Assembly: GCF_900177325.1 (NCBI RefSeq)
Contig: NZ_FXBL01000004.1
Coordinates: forward strand, 3,782,001 to 3,846,000
Length of the DNA stretch: 64,000 nt
Direction of reading: 5' to 3'
Origin: Mesorhizobium australicum
GTDB lineage: Bacteria; Pseudomonadota; Alphaproteobacteria; Rhizobiales; Rhizobiaceae
Of the stretch, positions 54,798 through 62,193 are shown one piece after another. Positions within the stretch are counted from its first letter, which is position 1, and every line of letters starts with the position of its first letter. Under the pieces are notes generated by a model. It was not told the DNA's origin, made no database searches, and saw nothing but the letters and a program-made list of their open reading frames with translations. The position numbers and the translations under genes were made by a program.

Positions 54798-55733
54798 ATG
54801 TTCCGGCTCGCGCATATCTCGGATGTCCATCTCGGGCCCCTGCCCCCTGTAACCTATCGCCAGCTCGCCTCAAAGCGGATCACCGGCTACATCAACTGGC
54901 AGCGCACGCGCAGCAGGAGTTTCCACGACGGCGCGCTGGGCGCGATCGTCGCCGACATGAAGGAAGCTGCCCCCGACCACACCGCCGTCACCGGCGACCT
55001 GATGAACCTGGCGCTCGCCGAGGAGATCGCGGTGTCGCGCAAATGGCTGGAGATGCTGGGCGCGCCGGCAGACGTCTCGGTCGTGCCCGGCAACCACGAC
55101 GCCTATGTGCCCGGCGCGCTGCGCAAGGCCTGTGAGGCGTGGCGGCCGTGGACGGAGGGCGAGCACGGCTGGGCGAAGACGAATGTCAACGGCTTCCCTT
55201 ATGTCCGCGTCCGCGGCCGGGTGGCGATCATCGGCGTCTCCTCGGCGCGCGCCACTGCCCCTTTCCTCGCCACCGGAAGCTTCACCGACGAGCAGGGCCG
55301 GCGCCTCGGGCGCATCCTGCATCGCGCCGGCGAGGAGGGCCTGTGCCGCGTCGTCCTGATCCACCATCCGCCGGTGCGCGGCGCGGACCCCGCCCACAAG
55401 CGGCTCTACGGCATCGGCACCTTCCAGAAGGTCGTGCGCCGCCACGGCGCGGAGGTCGTGCTGCACGGCCACACGCATCTGCCGACGCTCAACTGGATTC
55501 CCGGCAAGGGCAAAAGCCAGGTCCCCGTGGTCGGCGTGGCCGCGGCAGGCGAGAGCCTCGGCCACGAGAAGCCGCTGGCGCAGTATAACCTGATCGAGAT
55601 GGAGGCCGACGAGGGCGCCGAATGGCGCATCCGCCTCACCCGCCGCGGTCTCGTGGGCCCGACGGGCCGCGTCGAGCAATTGTCGCAGCAAGAGCTGATC
55701 GAACCGGCGAAGCGCGCCGAGGCTACGGCATGA
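54798..55733 (+). CDS. Calcineurin-like metallophosphoesterase
   Basis: 311 residues. The five metal motifs are present: HISDVHLG (D9, H11), TGDLMNL, VPGNHDAY, LIHHPPV and LHGHTHLP. This is the standard two-metal phosphoesterase domain, similar to UDP-diacylglucosamine or cAMP-type enzymes, but the substrate is not clear. The ATG at 54798 follows AGAGGTTCT. The 3' end overlaps the convergent membrane protein gene by 11 bases. Confidence 0.9.
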   Translation: MFRLAHISDVHLGPLPPVTYRQLASKRITGYINWQRTRSRSFHDGALGAIVADMKEAAPDHTAVTGDLMNLALAEEIAVSRKWLEMLGAPADVSVVPGNHDAYVPGALRKACEAWRPWTEGEHGWAKTNVNGFPYVRVRGRVAIIGVSSARATAPFLATGSFTDEQGRRLGRILHRAGEEGLCRVVLIHHPPVRGADPAHKRLYGIGTFQKVVRRHGAEVVLHGHTHLPTLNWIPGKGKSQVPVVGVAAAGESLGHEKPLAQYNLIEMEADEGAEWRIRLTRRGLVGPTGRVEQLSQQELIEPAKRAEATA

Positions 55734-56313
55734 CGGCAGGCGGCAGCTTGTCCCACAGCCAGGCGAGCACGGCGGTCACCCCGGCCGCGGCGCCGATGAC
55801 GATGAAGGTGAGCGCCCACAGGAACCACGCCCATCTGTCGCCGGTCGAGGACGGCGCCGCCTGCGTCTCGACCGCCAGGGCGGCGGGGTGAACATCGCCA
55901 TTCATCATGCGTTCGCGTTCGATCATCCGCTCGGCGATGTAGCGCGTCACCTTGTCGGCCACGTCCTTCATCTCGGCGGTTTCGGCGAGCACGACACGGC
56001 CGAGGCGGGTGTCGCGCACGAAGCGGTAGACCCGGCGATCGCGGCCCATCGCGACATGCGCGGTAGCGTCGATCCACAAGCGCGGCTGCAGGCCGGACGA
56101 GATGGTGAAGTCGAACTGCTCGCTGTCCTTCGGCGTCTCTTCGAACACGGTGCTGAGTTCCTGCGCCAGAAGCTCCAGCCGCATCCGGCTCGCCTCGCGC
56201 AGCTCGACCACGACATCGTCGCGATCGGCGAGCGCGTTCTTCATCTCGCGGATCTGCTCGGCCAAGCGGCCCAGCGACTCGGGATGCTTCGGACTCTGGC
56301 CGGACTCACTCAT
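55723..56313 (-). CDS. Membrane-anchored conserved-looking protein, unknown function
   Basis: 196 residues. The N-terminal region is charged and helical (LAEQIREMKNALADRDDVVV), the middle domain is SSGLQPRLWIDATAHVAMGR, and a single C-terminal helix (AWFLWALTFIVIGAAAGVTA) anchors it with most of the protein in the cytoplasm. GGAG precedes the ATG at 56313. The rhizobial form of this family is unnamed as far as can be recognised. It overlaps the metallophosphoesterase end by 11 bases. Confidence 0.75.
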   Translation of the reverse strand: MSESGQSPKHPESLGRLAEQIREMKNALADRDDVVVELREASRMRLELLAQELSTVFEETPKDSEQFDFTISSGLQPRLWIDATAHVAMGRDRRVYRFVRDTRLGRVVLAETAEMKDVADKVTRYIAERMIERERMMNGDVHPAALAVETQAAPSSTGDRWAWFLWALTFIVIGAAAGVTAVLAWLWDKLPPAVMP

Positions 56314-56372
56314 CGGCGAACGCTCCACACAGGCGTGTTAACCGATCATTAACACAAAACGGTGCGCCAGAG

Positions 56373-57140
56373 CTACGTCGCCCGTCGCATGGTGGTTCGT
56401 ATGGCGTGGATGACGCTCTTGCGCGCTTCCTCGGGCAGCATATGGCCGATGCCGGGCAGGACGACGAGCTGGAAGCTCTCCGGCAAGCCCTCGGACTGCG
56501 AGAACGGCAGCACCGGATCGTCCGTGCCCCACACGACGGTGACGGGCATGGCGAGCGTCGCCAGGCTGTCGCGCGGGATCTCGCCCTGCTTGCCGTCCTT
56601 CGCGATCTTGCCGACGATCTCCACCAGCTTCGCCTCCTGGCCGGGCAGCGAGCGGGTCGCGGCGAGTGCAGCGATGTTCTTGGTCGGCATGTCGAAGCCG
56701 GGCGCGCCGAGCGCATTGACCGCGGCGCGCAAGCCATCGGTGGAGCCGGGTGAGGCGAGGTTCTTCAGCCGGTCTTCGCTGATATCCGGGCCGAAGCCGC
56801 CGGGCGCCAGAAGGGTCAGCGAGGCGACGCGGTCGGGCGCGCGCAGCGCCATCAGCGTGGCAACGGCGCCGCCCATCGAGAAGCCGGCGACATGCACGCG
56901 CGCAATCCCGCGCTGGTCGAGGTCGGCGAGGATCGCCTTCGCCATGCCCGAGGCCGACCCCGCCGCCGGATGGTCCAGCGAGCGGGCATGACCGGGAAGG
57001 TCGTAGGCGAGCACGCGGGCGTCGCGCGCCAGGTCCGGCTGGATGTCGTACCAGTCCATCCAGTGGCCGCCGAAGCCGTGCAGGAGAACGAGCGTCTCGC
57101 GCCCGTTCCCCTTCTCGCGCGCGTGCAGCGTGTCGCTCAA
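56373..57140 (-). CDS. Alpha/beta hydrolase
   Basis: 255 residues. HGFGGHWMDW oxyanion region, nucleophile elbow GFSMGGAVA, acidic residue in WGTDDPVLPF and the His in GIGHMLPEE. It starts at TTG (57140), overlapping the leuA stop by 4 bases (TTGA), with AAGG upstream, so translation is coupled to leuA. No pathway link to leucine synthesis is evident. Function unassigned. Confidence 0.85.
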   Translation of the reverse strand: MSDTLHAREKGNGRETLVLLHGFGGHWMDWYDIQPDLARDARVLAYDLPGHARSLDHPAAGSASGMAKAILADLDQRGIARVHVAGFSMGGAVATLMALRAPDRVASLTLLAPGGFGPDISEDRLKNLASPGSTDGLRAAVNALGAPGFDMPTKNIAALAATRSLPGQEAKLVEIVGKIAKDGKQGEIPRDSLATLAMPVTVVWGTDDPVLPFSQSEGLPESFQLVVLPGIGHMLPEEARKSVIHAIRTTMRRAT

Positions 57141-58855
57141 GCCTTGGCTTTCCTGCCTTCGAGGATGCGGTTGGCCGCGGAGACCACCGCTTCGAGCGAG
57201 GCGGCGACAATGTTGGTGTTGATGCCCGCCCCAAACAGCCTGCCGCCCGGATGCTCCATCTCGACATAGGAGATGGCGGCTGCGTTCGAGCCGCGCTGCA
57301 TCGAGTGCTCCGAATAGTCGAGCACCGACATGTCGACGCCGACATGGCGCGACAGCGCGTCGACGAAGCCGTCGATCGGGCCGGTGCCCGTGCCGGTGAT
57401 CGTCACCTCCTTGCCGCGGTCGAGGATCGTCGCCTCGACCTTGCGGCGCTGGCGGTTCTCCGGGTCCGAGATCGTCTGGTGGTCGACGAACTTCAGACGA
57501 CCCTTCGGCTGGTCGACATAGCGCTCGAGGAACTGCTCGTAGATGCGCTTCGCCGGCACTTCCTTGCCCTCGGCATCGGTGATCGACTGGATGTGCTGCG
57601 AGAACTCGACCTGGAGGTTGCGCGGCAGGTTCAACCCGTAATCGGCCTGCAGCACGTACGCGATGCCGCCCTTGCCGGACTGCGAGTTGATGCGGATGAT
57701 CGCCTCATAGGTGCGGCCGACGTCCTTGGGGTCGATCGGCAGGTAAGGAACCTCCCATAACTCCTTGTTCGCCTTCTTGATCGCCTTCATGCCCTTGTTG
57801 ATGGCGTCCTGGTGCGAGCCGGAAAAGGCGGTGTAGACCAGCTCGCCGACATAGGGGTGGCGCTCAGGGATCTTGAGCTGGTTCGAATATTCGTAGACGT
57901 CCTTCATCCGGTTGATGTCGGTGCAGTCCAGCTCGGGGTCGATCCCTTGGGTGTACATGTTCAGCGCGAGCGTCACGATGTCGACATTGCCGGTGCGCTC
58001 GCCATTGCCGAACAGCGTGCCCTCGACCCGGTCGGCGCCCGCCATCAGTGCCAGCTCGGTGGCCGCCACACCCGTGCCGCGGTCGTTGTGCGGGTGCAGC
58101 GAGACCATGATCGAGTCGCGCCTGTCGAGGTTGCGGCACATCCATTCGATCATGTCGGCATAGATGTTGGGCGTCGACATCTCGACGGTCGCCGGCAGGT
58201 TGAGGATCAGCTTGTTGTCCGGCGTCGGATTGACGATCTCGGTGACGGCGTTGCAGATCTCCAGCGCCACATCGAGCTCGGTGCCCGTAAAACTCTCCGG
58301 CGAATATTCGAAGCGGAAGCCGCCGCCCGCCTTCGCCGCCATGTCGGTGATCATCTTCGCCGCATCGGTCGCGATCTGCTTGATGCCGCGCACGTCCTTC
58401 TCGAACACGACGCGCCGCTGCAACTCGCTGGTCGAGTTGTAGAAATGCACGATCGGATGGCGTGCGCCCTGCAGCGATTCGAAAGTGCGCGTGATGAGTT
58501 CGGGGCGGCACTGCACCAGCACCTGCAGCGAGACGTCGTCCGGAACGCCTGCTTCCTCGATTGCCCAGCGGGCAAAGTCGAAATCGGTCTGCGAGGCCGA
58601 CGGAAAGCCGATCTCGATTTCCTTGAAGCCCATGTCCAGCAGGAGCTTGAACATGCGAGCCTTGCGGTCATGGCCCATCGGGTCGATCAGCGCCTGGTTG
58701 CCGTCGCGCAGGTCGACCGAGCACCAGATCGGCGCAGTCTCGATGCGCTTCGACGGCCAGGTGCGGTCGGGAATGTCTATGAAGGGATAGGGCTGGTATT
58801 TGCGCGGGGCGTCCGGCATGCCGCGCTTCTGGGATATCGGGCTGTGCTTGTTCAT
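57137..58855 (-). CDS. leuA: 2-isopropylmalate synthase
   Basis: 572 residues. It condenses acetyl-CoA with 2-ketoisovalerate, the first step of leucine synthesis. Motifs are WCSVDLRDGNQALIDPMGHD (catalytic), SLHPHNDRGTGVA (metal-binding His), and GNGERTGNVD. The C-terminal regulatory domain after YGLNLPRNLQVEFSQHIQSI provides leucine feedback. The ATG at 58855 has GGAG 8 bases upstream; the longer frame upstream runs into leader structure. This is the long (type II) form. The stop overlaps the alpha/beta hydrolase start. Confidence 0.95.
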   Translation of the reverse strand: MNKHSPISQKRGMPDAPRKYQPYPFIDIPDRTWPSKRIETAPIWCSVDLRDGNQALIDPMGHDRKARMFKLLLDMGFKEIEIGFPSASQTDFDFARWAIEEAGVPDDVSLQVLVQCRPELITRTFESLQGARHPIVHFYNSTSELQRRVVFEKDVRGIKQIATDAAKMITDMAAKAGGGFRFEYSPESFTGTELDVALEICNAVTEIVNPTPDNKLILNLPATVEMSTPNIYADMIEWMCRNLDRRDSIMVSLHPHNDRGTGVAATELALMAGADRVEGTLFGNGERTGNVDIVTLALNMYTQGIDPELDCTDINRMKDVYEYSNQLKIPERHPYVGELVYTAFSGSHQDAINKGMKAIKKANKELWEVPYLPIDPKDVGRTYEAIIRINSQSGKGGIAYVLQADYGLNLPRNLQVEFSQHIQSITDAEGKEVPAKRIYEQFLERYVDQPKGRLKFVDHQTISDPENRQRRKVEATILDRGKEVTITGTGTGPIDGFVDALSRHVGVDMSVLDYSEHSMQRGSNAAAISYVEMEHPGGRLFGAGINTNIVAASLEAVVSAANRILEGRKAKA

Positions 58856-58869
58856 CTGTCGTTCTCCGG

Positions 58870-58999
58870 AGCCGCCGGCGCGCTGAGGCGTGTACGGACG
58901 GCGTCCTAGCATGCATTGATCGAGATTGGGACTGGCGAGGAGCGCAAGCCTGGGCGGCTATCGACCGCCGGGCGCCCCTCTTCAGCGAGCCCGGCGATC
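58870..58999 (-). promoter_or_regulatory. Candidate leuA attenuator: competing stems between leader peptide and leuA
   Basis: Stem 1 pairs 58989-58999, the end of the leader reading frame, with 58963-58973 (11 bp, one G-U). Stem 2 pairs 58965-58969 with 58953-58957 and shares bases with stem 1. Stem 3 pairs 58953-58959 with 58870-58876 and ends beside the leuA Shine-Dalgarno (58864-58867). Stems 1 and 2, and 2 and 3, are mutually exclusive. A ribosome stalled at the Leu codons would disturb stem 1. There is no U-run, so control of translation is more likely than termination. Confidence 0.6.
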
Positions 59000-59101
59000 G
59001 CCGATAAGGCCGAGAAGAAGCAGGGTCGAGGAGAACGCGCGCGCCGTCTCGCCCGCGAAGGCGGCGAAACGGGAGACGGTGATGGTCTGGCGCGACGACA
59101 T
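58982..59101 (-). CDS. Candidate leuA leader peptide with four consecutive Leu codons
   Basis: 39 codons on the leuA strand, from ATG at 59101 to TGA at 58984-58982, 127 bases upstream of leuA. It encodes SSTLLLLGLIGDRRAR at its end; the Leu run reads CTG CTT CTT CTC. A run of regulatory amino-acid codons upstream of the matching biosynthetic gene is the hallmark of leader-peptide attenuation, which is established in proteobacteria (including rhizobial trpE(G)). No strong ribosome site was seen, which lowers confidence. It sits within the 286-base gap 58856-59141. Confidence 0.6.
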   Translation of the reverse strand: MSSRQTITVSRFAAFAGETARAFSSTLLLLGLIGDRRAR

Positions 59102-59141
59102 GGCGCGCTCAATATCCGAAGCCGCGCGCCGGCGCAAGCCG

Positions 59142-59852
59142 TCAGGCCGGCTTTGCGGCATTTGCCTGTTCGATGAGCCGCGCGCTGCGGCCAACGAGCT
59201 GGCTGGAATAGATCACCGCCGCGCAGCCGATCGGGAAGATCACTTCGTTGATGATGCTCGACGCGATCTGCACGGCGCCGGGCGACAAGCCCTTCGAGAC
59301 CGCCACCTGATAGGTGAAGAAGGCGATGGCGCCGCCGAACACCACGCCCACCAGCCCGCCCGAGCCGAAATAGCGCGTGGCGCGGACCTCGCTTTTCTGG
59401 ACGAGACGCGCCAGCAGCCAGCCGAGCACGCCGTATTCGACCGCGCGCAGCACCGAGATGGCGCTGAGCGACAGGACCGGCTCCTGCTCGGCCGCGGAGA
59501 CCAGCCCCGCCATCACCTTCTGGCTGGACTTGGCGAACGCCACCGCGAGCGGCGCGACCAGAAGCGACACCAGGCCCGCAACCAGCGGCTTTGCCTTCGA
59601 CACGGCCGTGACGATGCCGACCCCGACGCAGATCAGCAGCGACCAGGAGACGCCATGCGTGAGATCGGCGATGATCGTCGAGGTCGCCGGCGTGATCCCG
59701 CCCGCGAGCTTCGAGAGGAGGATCAGGCCCTGGATGGCGAAGCCGAGCAGGATCGAGAGCAATGCGATCAGCGCGATGCGCCTGACCAGCGCGCCGGCCT
59801 GCTCCCCATCGGCGGGCTCGCCGTCCGCCACCTCGATCCGACCGTCCGTCAT
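59142..59852 (-). CDS. Multi-spanning membrane protein, unknown function
   Basis: 236 residues with about five to six hydrophobic segments (for example IALIALLSILLGFAIQGLIL; VSWSLLICVGVGIVTAVSKA; LVGVVFGGAIAFFTYQVAV; IASSIINEVIFPIGCAAVIY). The N-terminus is acidic. AGGAG lies 10 bases upstream of the ATG at 59852; a second in-frame start at 59873 is possible. It has no motif that identifies a transporter family. It lies 71 bases after the AbrB-family gene on the same strand. Confidence 0.8.
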   Translation of the reverse strand: MTDGRIEVADGEPADGEQAGALVRRIALIALLSILLGFAIQGLILLSKLAGGITPATSTIIADLTHGVSWSLLICVGVGIVTAVSKAKPLVAGLVSLLVAPLAVAFAKSSQKVMAGLVSAAEQEPVLSLSAISVLRAVEYGVLGWLLARLVQKSEVRATRYFGSGGLVGVVFGGAIAFFTYQVAVSKGLSPGAVQIASSIINEVIFPIGCAAVIYSSQLVGRSARLIEQANAAKPA

Positions 59853-59923
59853 CTCATACGGGCTCCTGCACATGCCGTTACGTAATGGCCGAGCGAGACG
59901 ATGCTTGCAAGCCCTTGGCGTTC

Positions 59924-61006
59924 CTAGTCGGGCTCGCGGACCCGCTCCGCGAGCCAGCGCACGACCGGCGGGCCGGCGAGCAGGACGATCAGGAAGCGCA
60001 TCATCTGCATTGCCATGACGAAGGCGATGTCCACCGAACTGGACGCAGCAGCGATGATGGCGACGGTGTCCATGCCGCCTGGGCTGGTTGCCAGATAGGC
60101 GGTCAGCGGGTCGATGCCGAGGGAGTGGACGAGCACCCACGCGACCGCGCCGCAGAAGCCGATGAGCAGGAGGACGGCCAGCATGACCTGCGGCAGCGAG
60201 CGGCCGGCATGCGCGAGCACCTTGCGGTCGAAACGCAGCCCGATCGACCAGCCGACCAGCACGTAGCTTATGGCGAGCAGCCAGTGCGGCAGTTGCAGCG
60301 GCAGGCCGAAGCCGGCGTGGACGACGATGCCGAGCAGCATCGGCCCGAGGAAGATCGCCGCCGGCAGGCGCACCAGCCGGCCGCCGACAACACCGGCCAG
60401 CGCGACGGCGAGCGTCGTCATGAACGGTCCCCACTGCAGCGGCGGGAACCATGCGACCGGCGACCGCTCGATCCCCGACGTGTCGACGAACAGCCTTGCG
60501 ATCAGCGCGGCGGCGATCGAGACCATGATGACGCGGACATATTGCATGAAGGCCACCAGCCGCGCGTCGGCGCCGAAGGCGTCGGCCATCAGCACCATCG
60601 CAGAGGCCGCACCCGGCGCGGAGCCCCAGATCGCGGTCGTTCCGGGAAGGATGCCGAACCGGGCGATCAGGCCGCCGAGCCCGCCGCTGGCCACCAGCGT
60701 GGCGAGCGTCGCGCCAAGCAGGATCGGCCAGTCGTCCAGAAGGGCGGCGAACAGGGCGGGCTCAAGCGAGGCCGCGATGAGGCAGCCGATGATCGCCTGC
60801 GCGCCCAGCAGGGCGACCGGCGGCAGGCTGAGCCGCGCGCCGAGGACGCCGACCACGATGCCCGCGATCATCGGCCCGATGAGGAGCCCGGCCGGCAGGT
60901 CCGCCCACTCGAACAGCGCGGAGAAGGCGACGGAAAGAACGACGAGCAGGGCCCACCAGCCCAGCTTCGCAAGACGAGATGTCGGATCGGCCTGCTGTTG
61001 TCCCAT
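59924..61006 (-). CDS. AbrB-family (AidB regulator-like) membrane protein
   Basis: 360 residues with about ten hydrophobic segments in two repeats (GLLIGPMIAGIVVGVLGARL; FLGPMLLGIVVHAGFGLPL). TTAIWGSAPGAASAMVLMAD and AYLATSPGGMDTVAIIAA are the repeated P-G motifs of the AbrB family. The name follows E. coli AbrB and should not be confused with the Bacillus DNA-binding AbrB. The transported compound is unknown. Confidence 0.88.
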   Translation of the reverse strand: MGQQQADPTSRLAKLGWWALLVVLSVAFSALFEWADLPAGLLIGPMIAGIVVGVLGARLSLPPVALLGAQAIIGCLIAASLEPALFAALLDDWPILLGATLATLVASGGLGGLIARFGILPGTTAIWGSAPGAASAMVLMADAFGADARLVAFMQYVRVIMVSIAAALIARLFVDTSGIERSPVAWFPPLQWGPFMTTLAVALAGVVGGRLVRLPAAIFLGPMLLGIVVHAGFGLPLQLPHWLLAISYVLVGWSIGLRFDRKVLAHAGRSLPQVMLAVLLLIGFCGAVAWVLVHSLGIDPLTAYLATSPGGMDTVAIIAAASSSVDIAFVMAMQMMRFLIVLLAGPPVVRWLAERVREPD

Positions 61007-61073
61007 ATACCCTTTCTAGAACCTGCGGCCCGCCGGGCGAACAGGCAATCTCGCCGGGCAGCCATGCGCGACG

Positions 61074-61982
61074 TCAGGCGAAGGGCACCGCAGCGGTGCC
61101 GAGCGGCAGCTTCGCTTCGTCGTCGGGCTCAACGTGGATGGTGACGCGAACGCTCGGGATCTCCGCCTTCAGCGCCTCCTCGATCCGGTCGCAGATCGCA
61201 TGCGAATCGCCCACCCGCATGTCGGCGTCGACGATGAGGTGGAACTCGATGAAGGTGGCGCGGCCGGCGATGCGCGTCTTCAGGTCATGCACCTCGAGCG
61301 CGCCCTTGGAATTGGCCGAGATGATCTCGCGGATGCGGATGTTCTGGTCGAGCGGCACCGCCTCGTCCATCAGGCCGCTGAGCGAAGACGTGATGACCTT
61401 CCAGCCCTGGAACAGGATGTTCAGCGCCACGATCAGCGCCAAGAGCGGATCGAGGAACACCCAGCCGGTGGCGATCGCGCCAAGCAGGCCAGCGAGCACG
61501 CCGACCGAGGTGACGACGTCGGTCATCACATGCCTGCCATCGGCAACCAGCGCCGGCGACCGCTCCTGCCGGCCGGCGCGGATCAAAAGCCACGCCCAGA
61601 ACGCATTTACCGCCGCCGCGGCGGCGTTGATGCCGAGGCCGAGGCCCGGCTCGTCGAGGGTAACGGGCGCCTGCCAGGCGCGGAACACTTCGGCGAGGAT
61701 CAACAGCGAGGCGACGACGATCAGCACGCCTTCCAGCACGGCGGAGAAATACTCCGCCTTGTGGTGGCCGAACTGATGGTCCTGGTCGGCCGGCTTGTGG
61801 CTGACATTGATCGCCCAGAACGCGGCCCCGGCCGCGATGACGTTGACGATCGATTCCAGCGCGTCCGAATAGAGCGCGACCGAGCCGGTCAGCCACCAAG
61901 CGACGAATTTGAGAGCCATCACCGCGAAGGCGACGATGATGGACCAGAAGGCGAGCCGGGCGACCCTGCGCTTGGGTGTCAT
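61074..61982 (-). CDS. Cation diffusion facilitator (CDF) transporter
   Basis: 302 residues with six membrane segments. The metal-site motifs are SDALESIVN and DGRHVMTDVVTSVG (HxxxD), and PADQDHQFGHHKAEYFSAV lies between helices II and III. A C-terminal cytoplasmic domain (about 210-295) includes FIEFHLIVDADMRVGDSHAI. It exports Zn, Fe or another divalent metal by proton antiport. It is followed by the AbrB-family gene on the same strand. Confidence 0.93.
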   Translation of the reverse strand: MTPKRRVARLAFWSIIVAFAVMALKFVAWWLTGSVALYSDALESIVNVIAAGAAFWAINVSHKPADQDHQFGHHKAEYFSAVLEGVLIVVASLLILAEVFRAWQAPVTLDEPGLGLGINAAAAAVNAFWAWLLIRAGRQERSPALVADGRHVMTDVVTSVGVLAGLLGAIATGWVFLDPLLALIVALNILFQGWKVITSSLSGLMDEAVPLDQNIRIREIISANSKGALEVHDLKTRIAGRATFIEFHLIVDADMRVGDSHAICDRIEEALKAEIPSVRVTIHVEPDDEAKLPLGTAAVPFA

Positions 61983-62002
61983 TCGCCGGCAGGCGCTCTA
62001 CG

Positions 62003-62163
62003 GCGCCCCCCTCTGTCCTGCCGGACATCTCCCCCACGAGGGGGGAGATCGGCTGTCATTTCCATCCGCGCCAATTCTGCAACGTTCAATTCTGGCGAAA
62101 AGCCGCGTGCCGGCCAATCTCCCCCCTCATGGGGGAGATGTCCGGCAGGACAGAGGGGGGCGC
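62003..62163. repeat. MITE-like inverted doublet, family E (51-bp arms)
   Basis: The 51-base arm at 62003-62053 and the reverse complement of 62113-62163 differ at only two positions. Each arm contains a hairpin (ATCTCCCCC with GGGGGAGAT). The spacer is 59 bases. It lies between trpE(G) and the CDF gene. Confidence 0.93.
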
Positions 62164-62193
62164 GAAGGAACGCCACCTTTGCCAACTCCAAGC

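Noticed and set aside
58870..58999. leuA leader stems considered as a Rho-independent terminator
   Set aside because: No run of T follows any of the stems on the leuA strand.
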